From: HRBIN12 sp035762085
Lineage (GTDB): Bacteria > Actinomycetota > UBA4738 > HRBIN12
DNA length: 50,749 nucleotides
Direction of reading: 5' to 3'
Assembly: GCA_035762085.1 (NCBI GenBank)
Contig: DASTPT010000056.1
Coordinates: forward strand, 1 to 50,749
Below, piece by piece: positions 1 through 14,694 of this stretch; the first letter of the stretch is position 1, and each line of letters opens with the position of its first letter. The notes beneath the pieces were generated by a model that saw nothing but the letters and a program-made list of their open reading frames with translations, had not been told where the DNA came from and ran no database searches. The translations under genes and the position numbers were made by a program.

Positions 1-162
1 TGGACCTGCGTCCCCCACACCGATGCGGACGGAGCCTTCCGGGGGGATCCCCCACCTCCCCGTCCGATAGCGCGGTTAGATAGCACATCCGGCCGCCGCA
101 GGCCAGCGGGTCCCCCGCGCTCGTGGGGTACATACGCACGGGGACCGCCGACCGGATGCCGC
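1..162. other. Intergenic stretch downstream of trpA
   Basis: No gene is supported here. The stretch holds a short perfect palindrome (GGGGGATCCCCC, 42-53) and a locally AT-richer patch around 74-90. No T-run follows a hairpin, so no intrinsic terminator for trpA can be claimed. Any upstream gene lies outside the window. Confidence 0.4.
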
Positions 163-939
163 TCAGCCGGTCGGAACGGCCGCGCGGAAGGCCTCGGCCA
201 GCTCGAGCGCCCCGCGGCGGTCGCCCTCGAGCAGCCGGCGCACGATCGCGCTGCCGACGATCACCCCGTCGGCGAACCGGCAGACCTCGGCCGCCTGGGC
301 GGGCCTGCCGATGCCCACGCCGACGAGCAACGGGGTGTCGGTCAGCGGACGCAGGGCGGCGACCACCTCCTCGGCGGTCCCCGCGAGCTCGGCCCGCTCG
401 CCCGTGACGCCGTAGGTCGAGACGCAGTACACGAACCCGCGGGCCCCGGCGGCGATCGCCCGCAGGCGCCCCAGCGCGGACCCGGGGGCCGCGAGGAACA
501 CCGGCGCCACCCCGCTCTCGGCGCACCGGGCGATCCAGCCCTCGGCCTCGTCGACGGGGAGGTCCGGCACGATCGCGCCGCTCACGCCGGCCGCCGCGGC
601 CTCGTCCAGGAACCGGTCCTCCCCGTGCCGGAGCACGGGGTTGTAGTACGTCATCGTCACCGTGGGGATGCCGAGCTTCGCCTCGGCCACCGTCGAGAGG
701 ACACCGGCCGGTCGGGCCCCGGCCTCGAGCGCCACACGCGAGGCCTCCTGGATCACCCTCCCGTCCATCACCGGGTCCGAGAACGGGATGCCGACCTCGA
801 CGGCGTCGGCGCCCGCGGCCTCCAGCCCTCGAAGCAGCGCGGCGTCGACGCCGGGGAGTCCGCCCGTGACGTAGGGGACGAACGCCCGCCCGCCGCCGTC
901 GCGACGCGCCCGGAGCGCGGCCTCAAGGTCAGGCCCCAC
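163..939 (-). CDS. trpA: Tryptophan synthase alpha chain
   Basis: Cytoplasmic enzyme that splits indole-3-glycerol phosphate into indole and glyceraldehyde-3-phosphate, in complex with TrpB. 258 aa, normal for the family. The catalytic acids are present: Glu48 in AVEVGIPFSDP and Asp59 in PVMDG, matching E49/D60 of the E. coli enzyme. The C-terminal phosphate-binding strand GVIVGSAIV is also intact. The open frame runs further upstream, but that part is antisense-like low-complexity sequence. I therefore place the start at the GTG giving VGPDLEAAL, which overlaps the end of trpB by 11 bases. Last gene of the hisA-like/trpC/trpB/trpA run. Confidence 0.95.
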   Translation of the reverse strand: MGPDLEAALRARRDGGGRAFVPYVTGGLPGVDAALLRGLEAAGADAVEVGIPFSDPVMDGRVIQEASRVALEAGARPAGVLSTVAEAKLGIPTVTMTYYNPVLRHGEDRFLDEAAAAGVSGAIVPDLPVDEAEGWIARCAESGVAPVFLAAPGSALGRLRAIAAGARGFVYCVSTYGVTGERAELAGTAEEVVAALRPLTDTPLLVGVGIGRPAQAAEVCRFADGVIVGSAIVRRLLEGDRRGALELAEAFRAAVPTG

Positions 940-2125
940 CGAGGGCCGCCCGGACGGTGTCGAGGTCCTTGTCCCCCCGTCCCGACAGGCACACGACGAC
1001 GCGTGAGCCCTCGGGGAGCGGCCGGCGCAGGAGCCAGCCGATCGCGTGGGCCGGCTCGAGCGCCGCCAGGATGCCCTCGAGCCGGGCGAGGGCACGGAAT
1101 CCGGCGAGCGCCTCCTCGTCGGTGGCCGAGTCGTACCGCGCCAGGCCCGTGTCCCTCAGGTAGCTGTGCTGCGGCCCGACGCCCGGGTAGTCCAGTCCCG
1201 CCGAGATCGAGTGCGTGGTGGCGATCTGCCCCTCGGCGTCCTGGAGCAGGTACGAGTAGGCGCCGTGGAGCACGCCGGGCTCGCCGAGCGTGAGCGACCG
1301 GCAGTGCTCGCCCACCCGGTCACCCGTGCCGCCGGCCTCGATCCCCCACAGCTCGACCCCCGGCTCGCCGATGAACGCGGTGAACATCCCGATCGCGTTG
1401 CTGCCACCGCCGACGCAGGCGACGACGGCGTCCGGGTCCCGGCCCTCGGCGTCGAGGAACTGGCTGCGTGCCTCGTCGCCGATCACGCGCTGGAGATCCC
1501 GGACGAGCGCCGGGAACGGACTGGGACCCGCCGCGGTGCCGAAGACGTAGTGCGTCTCGCGGACGCTCGCCGCCCAATCGCGCATCGCCTCGTTGATCGC
1601 CTCCTTCAGGGTCCGCTGGCCGGCGGTGACGGCGACGACCTCCGCGCCGAGCAGCTGCATCCGCGCCACGTTCGGCGCCTGTCGCCGCGTGTCCTCCTCG
1701 CCCATGTACACGAGGCACGGCAGCCCGAACAGCGCCGCCGCGGTCGCCGTCGCGACGCCGTGCTGCCCCGCCCCCGTCTCGGCGATCACGCGCGTCTTGC
1801 CCAGGCGCCGAGCCAGCAGCACCTGCCCCACCGTGTTGTTGATCTTGTGCGCGCCCGTGTGGTTCAGGTCCTCGCGCTTCAGCCAGACGCGATACCCCGT
1901 CTCCCCGGACAACCGCGGGGCGAACGTCAGGGGTGACGGTCGCCCCACGTAGTCCGTCAGGAGGGCGTCGAGCTCCCCGCGGAACCCGCGGTCGTCGCGC
2001 AGCTCCGCCCAGGCGGCCGCGAGCTCCTCGAGCGCCGGGATGAGCACCTCGGGCACGTAGCGGCCGCCGAACGCCCCGAACCGGCCTCGGGCGTCCGGGA
2101 GGGAGGAGGCGGCCGCGACGCTCAT
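929..2125 (-). CDS. trpB: Tryptophan synthase beta chain
   Basis: PLP enzyme joining indole and serine to make tryptophan; partner of TrpA. 398 aa, a standard TrpB1 length. The PLP lysine is K94 (GAHKINN), the phosphate-binding loop is GGGSNAIG near residues 239-246, and the ETGAGQHG segment is present. The start ATG overlaps the trpC stop as ATGA, so translation is coupled. The longer open frame upstream is a shadow of trpC. Confidence 0.97.
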   Translation of the reverse strand: MSVAAASSLPDARGRFGAFGGRYVPEVLIPALEELAAAWAELRDDRGFRGELDALLTDYVGRPSPLTFAPRLSGETGYRVWLKREDLNHTGAHKINNTVGQVLLARRLGKTRVIAETGAGQHGVATATAAALFGLPCLVYMGEEDTRRQAPNVARMQLLGAEVVAVTAGQRTLKEAINEAMRDWAASVRETHYVFGTAAGPSPFPALVRDLQRVIGDEARSQFLDAEGRDPDAVVACVGGGSNAIGMFTAFIGEPGVELWGIEAGGTGDRVGEHCRSLTLGEPGVLHGAYSYLLQDAEGQIATTHSISAGLDYPGVGPQHSYLRDTGLARYDSATDEEALAGFRALARLEGILAALEPAHAIGWLLRRPLPEGSRVVVCLSGRGDKDLDTVRAALGGA

Positions 2126-2898
2126 CGGTCGTGGCCGAGCAGCTCGCGGAGCTTCGCGCCGGGGTCGTCCGCGCGCATGAGCACCTCGCCGACCAGGACC
2201 GCCCGCGCGCCGGCCGCGACGGCGCGCTCGACGTGCTCGCGCTCCGAGATCCCGCTCTCGGCCACCGCGATGCGGTCGGCCGGCACGCGCTCGAGCAGCG
2301 CCTGCCCGCGATCCACGTCCACCTCGAGCGTCTCCAGGTCTCGCGCGTTCACGCCGATCACCTTCGCCGGGGTCGCCAGCGCGCGCTCGAGGTCCCGCTC
2401 CGAATGCGCCTCGACGAGGGCGCCGAGCCCGAGGTCGTCGGCGGCGGCGAGCATGGCCGCGAGCTCTGGATCCGAGAGCGCCGCGACGATCAGCAGCACC
2501 GCGTCCGCTCCCCCGACCCGCGCCTCCATCAGCTGGGCCGGATGCACGAGGAAGTCCTTGCGCAGGACCGGCAGGGACGTCGCGAGGTGCACCGCCCGCA
2601 GGTCCGCGAGCGAGCCGTCGAAGTGCCGCGGCTCCGTGAGCACGGAGACGGCGGCGGCGCCGGCCGCCTCGTACGCCCGGGCCTGCGCGGCGGGCTCGGC
2701 CTCGGCGATGCGTCCGGCCGACGGCGAGGCCCGCTTGACCTCGGCGACGAGTGCGACCGGCGCGGCCGACCACAGCGCGCCGACGAACCCGCGCGTCGGC
2801 GGCAGCCGCATCGCGAGCGCCATCAGCCCGGACTCGTCGAGCGGCTCCCGCTCGAGCCGGCGCCGAACCTCCTCGACGGTCTCCGACAGGAACCCCAT
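2122..2898 (-). CDS. trpC: Indole-3-glycerol phosphate synthase
   Basis: TIM-barrel enzyme that closes the indole ring from CdRP; fourth step of the branch from anthranilate. 258 aa. Family motifs seen: EVKRASPSAG (catalytic Lys region), LRKDFLV (second catalytic Lys), ALVEAHSERDL, GVNARDLETLEVD and AESGI near the C-terminus. The product is handed to TrpA/TrpB, encoded just downstream with 4-base and 11-base overlaps. No trpF is present in the run; see the hisA-like gene upstream. A TAGACT box 8 bases before the ATG suggests a nearly leaderless transcript. Confidence 0.96.
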   Translation of the reverse strand: MGFLSETVEEVRRRLEREPLDESGLMALAMRLPPTRGFVGALWSAAPVALVAEVKRASPSAGRIAEAEPAAQARAYEAAGAAAVSVLTEPRHFDGSLADLRAVHLATSLPVLRKDFLVHPAQLMEARVGGADAVLLIVAALSDPELAAMLAAADDLGLGALVEAHSERDLERALATPAKVIGVNARDLETLEVDVDRGQALLERVPADRIAVAESGISEREHVERAVAAGARAVLVGEVLMRADDPGAKLRELLGHDR

Positions 2899-2906
2899 GG
2901 CGGGGC

Positions 2907-2912
2907 AGTCTA
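2907..2912 (-). promoter_or_regulatory. Candidate -10 box for trpC (leaderless)
   Basis: Reads GATAGACT on the minus strand with TAGACT at 2912-2907, 8 bases before the trpC ATG, and no Shine-Dalgarno sequence between. Transcription would begin at or beside the start codon. No convincing -35 is visible. Confidence 0.35.
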
Positions 2913-2965
2913 TCCGCGGTTCGCGCCGCGCCCGGCCACCGCGCGCGGATCGCGACGGGGAGCCG

Positions 2966-3685
2966 TCAGGCGACGGCCGCGATGGCGCGGGCGAGGTCCA
3001 GCGCGCCCTCGTACAGCGCGCGACCCACGACCGCGCCCTCGACGGCCGGTCCGAGCGCGGCGATCGCCTGCAGGTCCTCGAGGTCGCGGATGCCGCCCGA
3101 GGCGATCACGGGCCTCCCGGTGTGCGTCGCGATCGCCCAGATGCCGTCCAGGTCCGGCCCCTCGAGCCGTCCCACCCTGCCGACCTCGACGAAGAGCAGC
3201 CGCGGGACACGGACCTCCGCCAGCCACTGCAGCGTGTCCCACAGGGGGAGCTCGGAGCCTCCGTCGCCACGAGGCCGGATCGTCGGGCCGTCGGCCTCGA
3301 CGGCCACGACGAGCGCCTCGCCGGCGGACGAGACGATCTCCGCGGTCGCCTCACGGTCGCCGAGCGCCGCCGAGCCGAGCACCACCCGCTCCGCGCCGCT
3401 CCCGAGCAGGGTCTCGATCTGCTCGAGCGAGGACACGCCCCCGCTCGCCTGCACCCGGAGACCCAGATCCGCCACGCCCCGCACGACCTCGGCGTTCCCC
3501 GGTCGGCCGGTGGAGGCGAGGTCCATGTCGACCACGTGTGCCCAGCGGGCGCCGGCCTCGGCGAAGGTCCGGGCGGCGGCCAGCGGGTCGCCGCCGAACG
3601 CGTCCACCGGCCGGTGTCCGCCCCCCTCGAACCGCGCGAGACGGCCGCCGGCGACGTCGATCGCGGGGATGACGTCGATGCCCAT
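2966..3685 (-). CDS. Divergent HisA/PriA-family phosphoribosyl isomerase
   Basis: TIM barrel related to HisA and to the actinobacterial dual HisA/TrpF isomerase PriA; 239 aa. The N-terminal IPAIDV keeps the catalytic Asp10, Asp132 (VAVEAD) aligns with the second-strand Asp, and the C-terminal VIASGGI and GAVVGRALY phosphate motifs are kept. Several substrate residues differ from PriA: the usual TDI..DGT loop reads VEVGRVGRL (Glu167 for the catalytic Asp), SGGIR reads SGGVSS (Arg lost), and the loop Trp is Asp141. It lies 67 bp upstream of trpC on the same strand, with no trpF nearby. This suggests a PriA-like or dedicated phosphoribosylanthranilate isomerase role. That role is inference; plain HisA remains possible. 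Confidence 0.8.
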   Translation of the reverse strand: MGIDVIPAIDVAGGRLARFEGGGHRPVDAFGGDPLAAARTFAEAGARWAHVVDMDLASTGRPGNAEVVRGVADLGLRVQASGGVSSLEQIETLLGSGAERVVLGSAALGDREATAEIVSSAGEALVVAVEADGPTIRPRGDGGSELPLWDTLQWLAEVRVPRLLFVEVGRVGRLEGPDLDGIWAIATHTGRPVIASGGIRDLEDLQAIAALGPAVEGAVVGRALYEGALDLARAIAAVA

Positions 3686-3692
3686 CGGGGAC

Positions 3693-3698
3693 AGCGTA
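3693..3698 (-). promoter_or_regulatory. Candidate -10 box for hisA-like gene (leaderless)
   Basis: The minus strand reads GATACGCT with TACGCT at 3698-3693, followed by exactly 7 bases and then the ATG at 3685. This is the spacing expected if the transcript starts on the A of the ATG. Confidence 0.35.
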
Positions 3699-4260
3699 TC
3701 CGTCCCGCGGTCGCCATGAGACGATGGATCGGTGGAGCTCCCCCTGTTCGCCCTCCACTCCGTCCTGTACCCCGGCGGCGACGTCGAGCTCCACGTCTTC
3801 GAGGAGCGCTACCTGCGGATGATGGAGGACGTCCTGCCCGAGGGCCCGTTCGCGGTCGCCGCGATCCGGCACGGGCGGGAGGTCGGGGGGACGTACGAGC
3901 CGTATCGCGTCGGCGTGCGGGTCGAGCCCGTCGACTTCGAGCTCGGGGACGACGGCACGTATCTGGTGCACGTCCACGCGGAGGAGCGGATCCGGCTGCT
4001 CGCGCCGTCCGCCGACGGTCCGTACGCGCGGTGGCGCGTCGAACCCTTCCCGGACCTCGGCGCCGTCGAGCCCGACGTGGCGGCGGCGGCCGTCGCGGCG
4101 GCGGTCCGCTTCCTGGGCGTCGCGGGCGTCCGCGGGGACCTGCGGGTGGAGTCCGACCCCGTCGCGCTCAGCTACACGCTGTGCGCGCTGACGCCCGGCC
4201 TAGTCCCCGACCGCCAGGCGCTGCTGGAGATCGCCGAGACGGCCGAGCGCCTGAGCGGGC

Positions 4261-7839
<3,579 letters not shown>

Positions 7840-7895
7840 CTCGGCCGGGCACTTCCTTCCGGGAAGGACCACCAGGCTCCCGCACCACCCCCGGC

Positions 7896-7915
7896 TGTGG
7901 GAAACCTGTGGATAA
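7896..7915 (-). promoter_or_regulatory. Two tandem DnaA-box-like 9-mers upstream of dnaE
   Basis: On the minus strand the second 9-mer (7915-7907) is TTATCCACA, the exact consensus DnaA box. The first (7904-7896) is TTTCCCACA, a close variant. They lie in the same orientation 11 bp apart, about one helix turn, in the dnaE upstream region. No dnaA, dnaN or replication-origin gene is present, so a regulatory role is more likely than an origin. Confidence 0.5.
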
Positions 7916-7925
7916 AGTTACAGGC

Positions 7926-7955
7926 TTGTGATTCCCGCGGCCCCGAGGATAGACT
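7926..7955 (+). promoter_or_regulatory. Candidate promoter of the RecB-like nuclease gene
   Basis: TTGTGA (7926-7931), 18-bp spacer, TAGACT (7950-7955). This resembles a housekeeping-sigma promoter and would give a leader of roughly 38 bases with a GGGGAAGG ribosome site before the ATG at 8001. The same TAGACT hexamer precedes trpC and the HNH gene. Confidence 0.4.
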
Positions 7956-8000
7956 GGCCGGACCACCGAGGCAACCGGCGAGGTCACGGGGAAGGTCCGG

Positions 8001-9128
8001 ATGCGACTGTCCTACTCGAGCATCAACACGTACGAGACCTGCCCGGCGAAGTACCGCTTCCAGTACGAGGAGCGCCTGCCCTCGGCCCCCTCCCCCGCGC
8101 TGTCGTTCGGCGACTCGCTCCACCAGGCCCTGTACCGGTTCCACAGCCGCCCGGTCCCCATCGCGCCGCCGCTGCACGAGCTCCTCGAGATGCTCGACGC
8201 CGTCTGGGTAGCCGACGGCTACGCGAACGTCTCGGAGGAGCAGGCCTACCTCGAGCACGGGCGGCAGGTGCTCGAGCGGTACCACCGCGACAACGCCGAC
8301 CGATACGCGATCCCGGCGGCGATGGAGTTCCGGTTCCAGATCGACGTCGACGGCGTCCAGGTCTCCGGCGTGATCGACCGGATGGACCGGATCCCCGGGG
8401 GCGGCTACGAGATCGTCGACTACAAGACGAACCGGCGCCTCCCGCCGCAGCACCGCGTCGACGAGGACCTCCAGCTGTCGGTCTACTACCTCGCGGCGCG
8501 GCAGATCTGGGGCATCGAGCCGGAGCGGCTGACGCTGTATTACCTCCTGCCCGGACAGCGGATGTCCACCGTGCGCACGTCGGCCGACGCCGACGTGCTG
8601 CGTCGCCGGATCGCCACGGTCGCCGAGCGCGTCGAGGCGGGCAAGTTCGAGCCGCGGCAGAACCCGCTGTGCGACTGGTGCGACTACCAGGCCCGCTGCC
8701 CGCTGTTCCGCCACGCGTACGAGAAGCACGACGGCGACCCCGCGCCCAGGATGACCCAGATCGTCGACGAGTGGATCGCGCTCAAGCGCCAGGGCCGGCA
8801 GGTGTACCGGCGCCTGGACGAGCTCGCGTCGTCGATCAACGCGTTCTGCGAGGAACACGGGTACCGGCGGCTGTTCGGCTCCGACGGCGCCGCGATCGAC
8901 CGCAGGCCGCAGCACGTCACCGCCCCAGTCGACGACGCGGTCCGCCGGGTCCTGGAGCCGCTCGGCCTGTGGGATCGCGTCATCTCCGTGGACCCCCGCA
9001 AGCTCTCCGAGCTGATCGAGTCGCGCACGCTCCCGCCCGACGTCGAGGACGCCCTGATGGCCTCGCGCGAGGAGGTCCGCACGCAGCACGCGCTCTACCT
9101 CAAGGAGCCGGCCGGCAGCCGCCGGTGA
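8001..9128 (+). CDS. RecB-like PD-(D/E)XK nuclease with Fe-S cluster motif
   Basis: 375 aa. Nuclease core residues: Glu109, Asp126 (GVIDRMD), Asp140 and Lys142 in EIVDYKT, which is the PD-(D/E)XK pattern. Four cysteines frame the domain, Cys14 (YETCPAK) and Cys224, Cys227, Cys233 (CDWC..RC), as in AddB/Cas4-type nucleases that hold a 4Fe-4S cluster. A C-terminal part of about 130 aa has no motif I recognise. No helicase domain and no cas genes are present, so it is a free-standing nuclease of the RecB family, probably in DNA repair. It is transcribed away from dnaE. Confidence 0.85.
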   Translation: MRLSYSSINTYETCPAKYRFQYEERLPSAPSPALSFGDSLHQALYRFHSRPVPIAPPLHELLEMLDAVWVADGYANVSEEQAYLEHGRQVLERYHRDNADRYAIPAAMEFRFQIDVDGVQVSGVIDRMDRIPGGGYEIVDYKTNRRLPPQHRVDEDLQLSVYYLAARQIWGIEPERLTLYYLLPGQRMSTVRTSADADVLRRRIATVAERVEAGKFEPRQNPLCDWCDYQARCPLFRHAYEKHDGDPAPRMTQIVDEWIALKRQGRQVYRRLDELASSINAFCEEHGYRRLFGSDGAAIDRRPQHVTAPVDDAVRRVLEPLGLWDRVISVDPRKLSELIESRTLPPDVEDALMASREEVRTQHALYLKEPAGSRR

Positions 9129-9137
9129 CCGCGCGGG

Positions 9138-10031
9138 TCAGGCCTCCCCCCTGACCCGCCGAAGCGCCTCCGCCAGATCCTCCGGCAGCGGCTCCTCCAC
9201 GTCGATCCGCTCCCCCGTGACCGGGTGCTCGAACCCGATCCGCCAGGAATGCAGGAACGGACGCGACAGTCCCAGACGCCGGGCTTCGTCGCCGCCACCC
9301 CCGTATCGGGCGTCCCCGACGATCGGGTGGCCGACCGAGGCGAGGTGGACCCGGATCTGATGGGTGCGGCCGGTCCGTGGCATCGCCTCGAGGAGCGCGG
9401 CGGCCGCGAACCGCTCGATCACCCGGAACCCGGTCTCGGCCCGCCGACCGGTCGCGGCGTCCAGGCGGATCCGCGCGCCGCGACGGCCGAGCGGCGCGTC
9501 GACGACGAACCGCTCGTGATCGGGGATCCCCCGGACCAGCGCGAGGTACCGGCGCTCGACGTCGTGCCGCCGGAACAGGGCCGAGAGCCCGGTCCGGGCC
9601 TCCTCGTCCAGTGCGACCACGAGCAGACCCGAGGTCCCGGCGTCCAGCCGGTGCACGATCCCCGGCCGCAGGGGGTCGTCGCCCGGGGCGAGCGGCAACC
9701 CCATCCCGAGGAGCCGGTTGACGACCGTCCCCGAACGCCGACCCTGGGTCGGGTGGGTCGGGATGCCGGCCGGCTTCGCGATCACGACGAGGTGCGCGTC
9801 GCGCCATCGCACGGGGACCTCGGGGCCCTCGGGCTCGAGGGCGCGGACCCGGCTGAGGTCCACGGTGAGCCGCTCGCCGCCGGTGAGGCGGTGGGCCTTC
9901 GGTCTCGGGGTCCCGTCAACGAGGACGTCGCCGGCCTCGATCGCACGCTGGACGTCGGCCCGCGGGACACCGAGGAGCCGAGCGACGACCGCGTCGAGCC
10001 GGCCGGGCACCGCTCGGAGCTCGGCCGCCAT
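9138..10031 (-). CDS. rluD: RluA/RluD-family 23S rRNA pseudouridine synthase
   Basis: 297 aa. An N-terminal S4 RNA-binding domain (VARLLGVPRADVQRAIEAG, then VLVDG) is followed by the catalytic domain with HRLDAGTSG, where Asp130 is the nucleophile. GRTHQIRVH is a further signature. It converts uridines of 23S rRNA to pseudouridine; the exact site cannot be read from sequence. The ATG at 10031 lies two bases after the lspA stop, the usual lspA-rluD pairing. The longer open frame upstream is a shadow of lspA. Confidence 0.93.
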   Translation of the reverse strand: MAAELRAVPGRLDAVVARLLGVPRADVQRAIEAGDVLVDGTPRPKAHRLTGGERLTVDLSRVRALEPEGPEVPVRWRDAHLVVIAKPAGIPTHPTQGRRSGTVVNRLLGMGLPLAPGDDPLRPGIVHRLDAGTSGLLVVALDEEARTGLSALFRRHDVERRYLALVRGIPDHERFVVDAPLGRRGARIRLDAATGRRAETGFRVIERFAAAALLEAMPRTGRTHQIRVHLASVGHPIVGDARYGGGGDEARRLGLSRPFLHSWRIGFEHPVTGERIDVEEPLPEDLAEALRRVRGEA

Positions 10032-10033
10032 CG

Positions 10034-10513
10034 TCAGCCCGCCTCCGGCTCCTCTCGGCGGAAGCTGGACACCGCGAGGAGCACGGCACCGATCAGGACG
10101 GCGCTGTCCGCGATGTTGAACACCGGCCACACACGCACGTCGACGAAGTCGATCACCCGGCCCGTGAGCCCGGGACCGCGGATCGCCCGATCGGTCAGGT
10201 TCCCGAGCGCGCCACCGAGGACGAGCCCGAGCCCCACCGCCGTGAGCACCCACGTCAGGCGGCTCGACACCACCACGATGATCCCGACGACGACGATCGT
10301 CGCGGCGGCGAACAGCCACGGCGCGCTCTGTCCGAGCCCGAAGGCGCCACCGGAGTTCGTGGTGTACGTGAGGTGCAGGACGCCGGAGATCACCTCGATC
10401 GGTGGCCGGTCGGCGAGGGAGGCCTCCGCCCACGCCTTCGTGATGCGGTCCAGGACGTAGGCCCCGGCGGCGACGGCGTACAGGATCGCGGCCAGGCGCG
10501 CGTGCCGCGTCAC
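10034..10513 (-). CDS. lspA: Lipoprotein signal peptidase (signal peptidase II)
   Basis: Inner-membrane aspartic peptidase that removes signal peptides of prolipoproteins. 159 aa with four hydrophobic segments. The catalytic pair is Asp108 in GNLTDR and Asp136 in FNIADS; the conserved NSGGAFG is present. GTG start. It lies 7 bases downstream of the DksA/TraR gene and directly upstream of rluD. Confidence 0.95.
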   Translation of the reverse strand: MTRHARLAAILYAVAAGAYVLDRITKAWAEASLADRPPIEVISGVLHLTYTTNSGGAFGLGQSAPWLFAAATIVVVGIIVVVSSRLTWVLTAVGLGLVLGGALGNLTDRAIRGPGLTGRVIDFVDVRVWPVFNIADSAVLIGAVLLAVSSFRREEPEAG

Positions 10514-10520
10514 GGCCGCG

Positions 10521-10907
10521 CTACCGCCGGGCCTGAGCCTGCGCGTCCTTGATGCAGAGGTCGACGTACGGGAGCGCCTTCAGGCGCGCCTTCTCGATCG
10601 GCTTGCCGCAACGGGAGCACCGGCCGTACGTGCCCTCGTCCATCCTGCCGAGCGCACGGTCGATCTTGCCCATCAGGTCCCGAACGTTGTTCTCGATCGA
10701 GAGGTCGCGCTCGCGCTCGAACGTGAAGGTGCCGGCGTCGGCGTTCTCTTCGTCGAACGAGACCTCGCCGGACATGTCGGACTGCGACGTCGCGAAGGAG
10801 GTCTCCTCGATCGTGGTGAGCTGGATCTCGAGCTCGGCGCGCTCCTCCGTCAGGCGCTTGCGGAGGTCGTCGAGCTCCTTCTTCGTGTACGGGGTCTTCC
10901 CGGCCAT
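10521..10907 (-). CDS. TraR/DksA-family zinc-finger protein
   Basis: 128 aa. An N-terminal coiled coil (KKELDDLRKRLTEERAELE) leads to the acidic segment FDEENADAGTFTFERERDL and a C-terminal finger CSRCGKPIEKARL...LCIKDA. DksA-like proteins bind in the RNA polymerase secondary channel. The finger keeps three cysteines, but the fourth position of the usual CxxC...CxxC reads Asp. The start is placed at MAGKTPYTKKEL, since the 26 codons before it look non-coding. It heads the traR-lspA-rluD run. Confidence 0.88.
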   Translation of the reverse strand: MAGKTPYTKKELDDLRKRLTEERAELEIQLTTIEETSFATSQSDMSGEVSFDEENADAGTFTFERERDLSIENNVRDLMGKIDRALGRMDEGTYGRCSRCGKPIEKARLKALPYVDLCIKDAQAQARR

Positions 10908-10953
10908 GGCCGAGGGACGGTAGCACCCCCCGGGTTGCGCGACAACGACCCTG

Positions 10954-11214
10954 CTAGGTCGCACCGAGGCGAACCCGCAGGTCATCCGCGGTCAGGCCGT
11001 CGACGTCGAAGACCTTCGCGCGGCTGCGAGCCCCGCGCACGAGCCGCACCGCCGAGGGCGCCACGTCGAGGGCGGACGCGAGCGCCCGGCGGGCCTCCTC
11101 GGTGGCGCGCCCACCCTCCGGAGCCGCGCGGACGCGCACCCGGATCCCGTCGGACCCGACCTCGACCGCCGTCCTGCCCGAGCGCGGCACGACGCGCACC
11201 GTGACCGCCCCCAT
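10954..11214 (-). CDS. DUF167 (YggU-family) protein
   Basis: 86 aa small alpha/beta protein. The family pattern is seen in VRVVPRSGRTAVE, IRVRVRAAPEGGRATEEARRALA and GARSRAKVFDVDGL. Molecular role unknown. In actinobacteria and firmicutes such genes often sit by yggT/sepF or ileS, as here. An alternative ATG lies 15 bases upstream at 11229. It is transcribed away from the ileS leader. Confidence 0.85.
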   Translation of the reverse strand: MGAVTVRVVPRSGRTAVEVGSDGIRVRVRAAPEGGRATEEARRALASALDVAPSAVRLVRGARSRAKVFDVDGLTADDLRVRLGAT

Positions 11215-11239
11215 CCCACCGTGTAGCATGACCGGTTAC

Positions 11240-11510
11240 AGGCGACGACGGGAACGAGTAGCGAGGGTTCCCACCACGAGCGAGCCGGGGACGGTGCGAG
11301 CCCGGCGGCAGGCCCCTCGCGAACATCCTCCCCGAGCCTCCGCCCGAACCGGGGTGCCGTCGGGTCCCCCACAGTAGACGCGGACGGGTCCGCCCGTGAC
11401 AGCGGGAGGCCGTGTTGGCGGCCGTGAGCGGTCGGCGCCGCGAGGCGCCGGCAAGCGGGGTGGTACCGCGGGGCGCACGCCTCGTCCCCGAGGGGACGGG
11501 GCGTTTTCCG
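11240..11510 (+). promoter_or_regulatory. T-box riboswitch controlling ileS
   Basis: Leader that senses uncharged tRNA-Ile. The T-box core is at 11457-11470 (GGGGTGGTACCGCG). Upstream, Stem I elements are visible: a GAACGAGTAG-like K-turn region near 11261 and a GAACATCC segment with specifier codon ATC (Ile) at 11325-11327. The core is followed by an intrinsic terminator. This fits transcriptional read-through control of ileS when Ile-tRNA is scarce. The 5' boundary is approximate. Confidence 0.9.
11478..11507 (+). terminator. T-box intrinsic terminator before ileS
   Basis: 11-12 bp stem (arms 11478-11489 and 11492-11503, one G-T wobble) followed by TTTT at 11504-11507. A run of four T is rare in this GC-rich sequence. 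The hairpin lies directly after the T-box core, where the competing antiterminator would form. Confidence 0.85.
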
Positions 11511-11553
11511 TTCCCGGGGCGGTCCCGGGGACGGACCGGACGAGGAGGACGCG

Positions 11554-14694
<3,141 letters not shown>

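Noticed and set aside
42..53. Palindrome GGGGGATCCCCC as a trpA terminator
   Set aside because: No room for a stable loop and no T-run on the trp strand.
929..2773. Very long open frame (614 codons) covering trpB plus upstream sequence
   Set aside because: The upstream third is an Arg/Ala/Gly-rich shadow of trpC in another frame; true trpB starts at 2125.
7896..7915. Replication origin
   Set aside because: Only two DnaA-like boxes, no dnaA/dnaN/gyr genes and no long AT-rich unwinding element.
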